Source of the DNA: CBDFGN01 sp965247065
Lineage (GTDB): Bacteria > Bacteroidota > Bacteroidia > Cytophagales > Cyclobacteriaceae
Length of the DNA stretch: 64,000 bases
Direction of reading: 5' to 3'
Assembly (NCBI GenBank): GCA_965247065.1
Contig: CBDFGN010000006.1
Coordinates: 3,100,001 to 3,164,000, forward strand
Part shown: piece after piece, positions 61,226 to 64,000 of the stretch
Position numbering within the stretch: the stretch's first letter is position 1
How the letters are laid out: each line of letters begins with the position of its first letter
Notes under the pieces: generated by a model
The model's database searches: none
Told to the model about the DNA's origin: nothing
Seen by the model: the letters and a program-made list of their open reading frames with translations, nothing else
Made by a program: the position numbers and the translations under genes

Positions 61226-62259
61226 TAATTAAAGTCATCATCTGCTTTGAGCATACCGGGTTGTATTCTCTGCCACTGGCTGTTTTTTTGACTGAACGCC
61301 AGATATTGTTCTGCATGGTGCCGGGTTTAGAGATCAAGCGATCGTTAGGGATCACCCGGGGGAAAAGTGATGTAATTGCTGCGGGGGTGATTGCCGAGTA
61401 CGCCTATTTGCGTCGCCACAGAATCAAGCTTTATCAGTTGCCTTCTAAGGCGATCTTAAATCTCAAAAGTTTGTTATCCTTTAGAGAGCGGATGGTCAAA
61501 CAAAGGGCTGGATGCAAGGCATCTTTGCAGGAAATGAAAGCCTTTGTGAAGGTGGTTGATAATCCGATGCTATTCCGTGCCCAGGAGCAGCTGATCAGCC
61601 ATTTGGACCGGCAGATCAAAAGGGTAGAAAAAGAGATCCAGCGGATCATTTCCGAGGATGGCGAGTTAAAAAGAATCTTTAACCTGGTCAGCTCGGTAAA
61701 AGGCGTGGGATTAATTTTGGGATCCAGTTTTTTGGTCTATACCAATTGCTTCACCGCCTTTGAAACCTGGAGGAAATTTGCCTGTTACAGTGGCATAGCT
61801 CCTTTCCCCAACCAATCGGGCATCAGCTGGAAAGGCAAGAGCAAGGTGCATTATCTGGGCAACAAGAAGTTGAAATCCCTCTTGTCCAACGCCGTTGCTA
61901 GTTGCATTCAATATAATCCGGAAATGCGGGTATATTACCAAAGAAGACTGGCTGAAGGCAAAAATAAGATGTCTACATTAAACATTATCCGAAACAAGAT
62001 CGTGGCCAGAGTCTTCGCAGTAGCTAAAAGAGGAACCCCTTATGTGGACACACTCAAATTTGCAGCCTAAGAATCGGACATTTCTTAGATTATTAATTTG
62101 GTTAAGTCTTAGAATACCGACCTGAATCGGGGTATACCACTCCAAGCCTCTTTTGATCAGGATGAAGGAGGTACCCCACACCAGGGCCAAAAGGATCAGC
62201 AGCGACCAGGCTGTTAGCTTTGATGTGCTATTTGCCTGCATCGCCACATTTTCTGGATC

Positions 62260-63171
62260 CTAACCAAAATCCGAAGCGTTCAGATATTGCAGCGCCTTCT
62301 GCAAATTGCCAAAAGGATCATCTGTTCTTTCATCCTCTACAAAATAATACTTAAGTCCGGCTGTTTTACGGGCTTTGAGCAAGGCCTCGAAGTCGATGGT
62401 TCCGGTACCAACGGTAGTTTGCTCCAGGTCCTGATCCGCGTCCTTCACGTGGTACAGTTCGAAGCGACCCGGGTATGTGTTAATCAACTCCATGGGGTCT
62501 GCACCGCCCTTGGTAACCCAGTAGAGATCGGCCTCAAATGTTACCAATTCGGGGTCGGTTTCATTTAACAGAATCTCCAGAGGCACCTGGCCATCTTTTT
62601 GCTCAAATTCAAAGGCGTGATTATGATAGCCAAATCGAATTCCGGCCTGATTAAATAAAGCTCCCACCTCATTCAGGTTGGCCGCTACCTGCCTGTAAGT
62701 GTCCACGCTTTCCTTCAACTCTGCAGGAAGAGATGGAATGACTGTGTATTCTAATCCAGCTTCCTGTGAGGCATCCAGAAAGATCTGTGCTGCATCGGCG
62801 GTGAAATAGGTACAATGGGAGGCTACAAGTTCCATTCCCAAATCGTTAACAATCCTTTTGTAATCGGCCGGAGAAACCTTCTTCAGAAAAACACCATCGG
62901 TGCCCATTCCATAGGCCTCAATATATTTATATCCAATGTCGGCTAACTTGCTCAAGGTACCCTGGAAATCTTCATTTAATGCATCCCTTACTGAATAGGC
63001 CTGAACTCCTACATCTTTAGTGATGGGTGCCGGGCCGGACCCTGCTTCGTCTGTAACTGCGGTTTTGGGCTCGTTTTTCTGGCCCCCTCCTGCACAGGAA
63101 AAGGCGGGTAATAAAACGCCTCCTACGGCGACATTCTTTGCGGTTATCAGGAAGTCTCGTCGATTGGTCAT
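62260..63171 (-). CDS. exported sugar phosphate isomerase/epimerase-like TIM-barrel protein
   Basis: 303 residues. TNRRDFLITAKNVAVGGVLL is a twin-arginine (Tat) signal, and the following PAFSCAGGG may be a lipidation site. The mature part is an AP-endonuclease-2 / xylose isomerase-like barrel: VGVQAYSVRDALNEDFQGTL, YKYIEAYGMG, LVASHCTYF, GIRFGYHNHAFEFEQKDGQV (metal-binding His/Glu), VTFEADLYWVTKGGADPMEL, LYHVKDADQDL and KYYFVEDERTDDPFGNLQKA. It probably acts on a sugar in the periplasm; the reaction is not defined by sequence. It stands directly upstream of the EamA gene (12-bp gap), which may have exported or imported a related compound before it was broken. Confidence 0.85.
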   Translation of the reverse strand: MTNRRDFLITAKNVAVGGVLLPAFSCAGGGQKNEPKTAVTDEAGSGPAPITKDVGVQAYSVRDALNEDFQGTLSKLADIGYKYIEAYGMGTDGVFLKKVSPADYKRIVNDLGMELVASHCTYFTADAAQIFLDASQEAGLEYTVIPSLPAELKESVDTYRQVAANLNEVGALFNQAGIRFGYHNHAFEFEQKDGQVPLEILLNETDPELVTFEADLYWVTKGGADPMELINTYPGRFELYHVKDADQDLEQTTVGTGTIDFEALLKARKTAGLKYYFVEDERTDDPFGNLQKALQYLNASDFG

Positions 63172-63236
63172 TGTGTTTGGAAGTTAGGTTGGCAAAAATG
63201 AGCCCGACAATTTAGGTAAATCGATGGTGGAAATAA

Positions 63237-63288
63237 TAAATCTTGGATCTAAATCTTAAATAAATCCGAAGCAACAAATTCCGAACAG
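63237..63288 (-). repeat. intergenic AT-rich repeat, second copy
   Basis: On the minus strand this reads ctgttcggaatttgttgctt... and matches 4348-4400 closely over about 52 bases. Further loosely similar words (ttggaattc, gatttgaatttttagattt) continue to about 63425. It lies in the 267-bp gap between the isomerase-like gene and the esterase. Confidence 0.6.
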
Positions 63289-63438
63289 GTGTGAATCGAG
63301 TTTTGTGATTTCTGCTAGGTTGAAGAATTCCAAACTCCTTAAGAAACAATCAGGTCCCTTTTGAATTTTGGATGAGGTTGTTTAGAATACGATTTGAATT
63401 TTTAGATTTACTTGAAATTAGAAATCTTCCCGAAGTTC

Positions 63439-64000
63439 ATGCTTAGAATAAATCTAGCAGGAATAGTCATCATGCTTTCTCATCTATCCTTCGCCCAATC
63501 GGGAACGGTTTACGATGACCTTTCGATGACCAGTAAGATCCTGAACATGGAACGCAAATACGCGGTTTACCTGCCACCCGATTATGAATCATCCAGTCGG
63601 AGCTACCCGGTGCTCTATTTGCTACACGGAGGTGGTGATGACCAGACAGGATGGGTTCAGTTTGGTGAAGTGCTTCATATCGCTGACAAGGCCATCAATG
63701 CGGGAGAGGCTACTCCTATGGTGATCATAATGCCCGATGCCCAGTCTGGGAAAAGAGGCTATTTCAATGATATCACTGGAAAATGGCGTTATGAAGACTT
63801 CTTCTTCGAGGAGTTAATGCCATTCGTGGAAAAACAATATCGCATCAAGGGGGAAAAGAGATATCGGGCGGTAGCCGGCCTTTCCATGGGTGGCGGAGGC
63901 ACTTTTATTTACGCTTTGCATCATCCGGAGTTATTCTCATCGGCTTGCCCCCTTAGCGCCAGCTGTGGGCCGGTAAAACTGGAAGACACCAAAGCCTGGA
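63439..64000 (+). CDS. secreted esterase, CE1/esterase-D-like (3' end outside window)
   Basis: 187 codons are visible from the ATG at 63439 (MLRINLAGIVIMLSHLSFAQ, a signal peptide ending in AQ). The alpha/beta-hydrolase features are YPVLYLLHGGGDDQTGWVQF (oxyanion region), PMVIIMPDAQSGKRGYF, and the nucleophile elbow GLSMGGGGTFIYALHHPELF. This is the family of feruloyl and acetyl-xylan esterases and S-formylglutathione hydrolases; being secreted, it probably removes ester groups from polysaccharide. The catalytic Asp and His should lie beyond the window. Confidence 0.88.
   Translation, partial: MLRINLAGIVIMLSHLSFAQSGTVYDDLSMTSKILNMERKYAVYLPPDYESSSRSYPVLYLLHGGGDDQTGWVQFGEVLHIADKAINAGEATPMVIIMPDAQSGKRGYFNDITGKWRYEDFFFEELMPFVEKQYRIKGEKRYRAVAGLSMGGGGTFIYALHHPELFSSACPLSASCGPVKLEDTKAW

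Larger units (their letters stand above)
60038..62070 (+). pseudogene. IS110-family recombinase (DEDD transposase), disrupted by IS982 copy 3
   Basis: The first 52 codons (60038-60194) read KFHNAIGIDVSKGTFDAHDY, with the first RuvC-like Asp in GIDVSK, to NGKDLI. After the insertion the frame resumes at 61232 as KVIICFEHTGLYSLPLAVFL (Glu), then ITRGKSDVIAAGVIAEYAYL (the SD pair), VSSVKGVGLILGSSFLVYT and, in the Tnp20 domain, CYSGIAPFPNQSGISWKGKS with the catalytic serine region, to the TAA at 62068-62070. Removing IS982 and one taatta restores 331 codons. The recombinase is split and presumably inactive, although its bridge RNA region is whole. Confidence 0.9.
59715..62108 (+). mobile_element. 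IS110-family element in the EamA gene, itself interrupted by IS982 copy 3
   Basis: AGTCTTA stands at both junctions with the EamA gene (59712-59718 and 62105-62111) and only once in the reconstructed target, as expected when IS110 recombines at a short core (probably CT). There are no terminal inverted repeats. The left non-coding end is about 320 bp and carries the putative bridge RNA; the right end after the recombinase is about 35 bp. That layout is the IS110 group rather than IS1111. Without the nested IS982 the element would be about 1.36 kb. The 120 bp between 59719 and 59841 contain a G-rich run but no recognised feature. Confidence 0.85.
58970..62247 (-). pseudogene. EamA/DMT-family transporter interrupted by an IS110 element
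   Basis: The 5' part (62247 to about 62105) reads KLTAWSLLILLALVWGTSFI, LIKRGLEWYTPIQVGILR. The 3' part resumes at about 59718 as LASAGLVLLPISLVRAKDLN and continues with NLIPAFLFGFAQTNLGSGIA and LFNKLLKMTSTIFTSTVTFL to 58970. Removing the insert with one AGTCTTA core rejoins the frame as GILRLASAG, giving about 290 residues and ten helices, normal for this drug/metabolite transporter family. As it stands the protein is cut after the second helix and must be inactive. Confidence 0.9.

Noticed and set aside
1..64000. CRISPR arrays, tRNA or rRNA genes
   Set aside because: No regularly spaced repeats, cloverleaf-like sequences or rRNA motifs were recognised on either strand; a dedicated search was not possible.

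Overview
The window looks like chromosomal DNA of a free-living Bacteroidota bacterium, probably in or near the Saprospiria/Cytophagia. The evidence is two proteins with type IX secretion C-terminal sorting domains, a giant PKD-repeat surface protein, a DUF2723 membrane protein, S23-type four-helix-bundle proteins, the rpoN/asnS pairing, and promoter-like TAnnTTTG elements. No tRNA, rRNA or CRISPR array was seen.

Layout. 0-10 kb: housekeeping genes (rpoN, asnS, nnr, icd, panB, a PRPP-binding phosphoribosyltransferase) with a CAP-domain protein, two four-helix-bundle loci (one decayed), a minimal T9SS-sorted protein and an IS1595-type element. 10-16 kb: one very large secreted PKD/beta-propeller gene split by an in-frame stop. 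16-40 kb: a surface-polysaccharide locus with glycosyltransferases, a radical SAM-pyruvyltransferase fusion, two Fe(II) oxygenases, FkbM and TylF methyltransferases, asparagine synthase, a sulfotransferase-like protein, a GT11 fucosyltransferase, a ColD-like dehydratase, and a Wzm/Wzt ABC exporter. 40-45 kb: a TPR protein, a DUF2723 membrane protein and a methyltransferase. 46-57 kb: amino-acid biosynthesis: leuACDB, an AlaA-like aminotransferase behind what reads as a complete leader-peptide attenuator, and metZ-metX behind a SAM-I riboswitch. 57-64 kb: a secreted nucleoside phosphorylase (broken), a PIG-L deacetylase (broken), an EamA transporter split by an IS110 element that is itself split by IS982, a sugar isomerase-like protein and an esterase cut by the window end.

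Two themes stand out. The first is decay and mobility. Three IS982 copies that look identical lie in direct orientation, two of them inside genes, and at least six further genes carry single stops or 1-base shifts. Sequencing error cannot be excluded for the point lesions. The second is RNA control. There is a SAM-I riboswitch; a previously unseen (to my knowledge) alanine-codon attenuator before the AlaA-like gene, with promoter, leader peptide, antiterminator and terminator all readable; and a probable bridge RNA with its own promoter in the left end of the IS110 element, whose two loops share a motif matching the 7-bp core found at both ends of the insertion.
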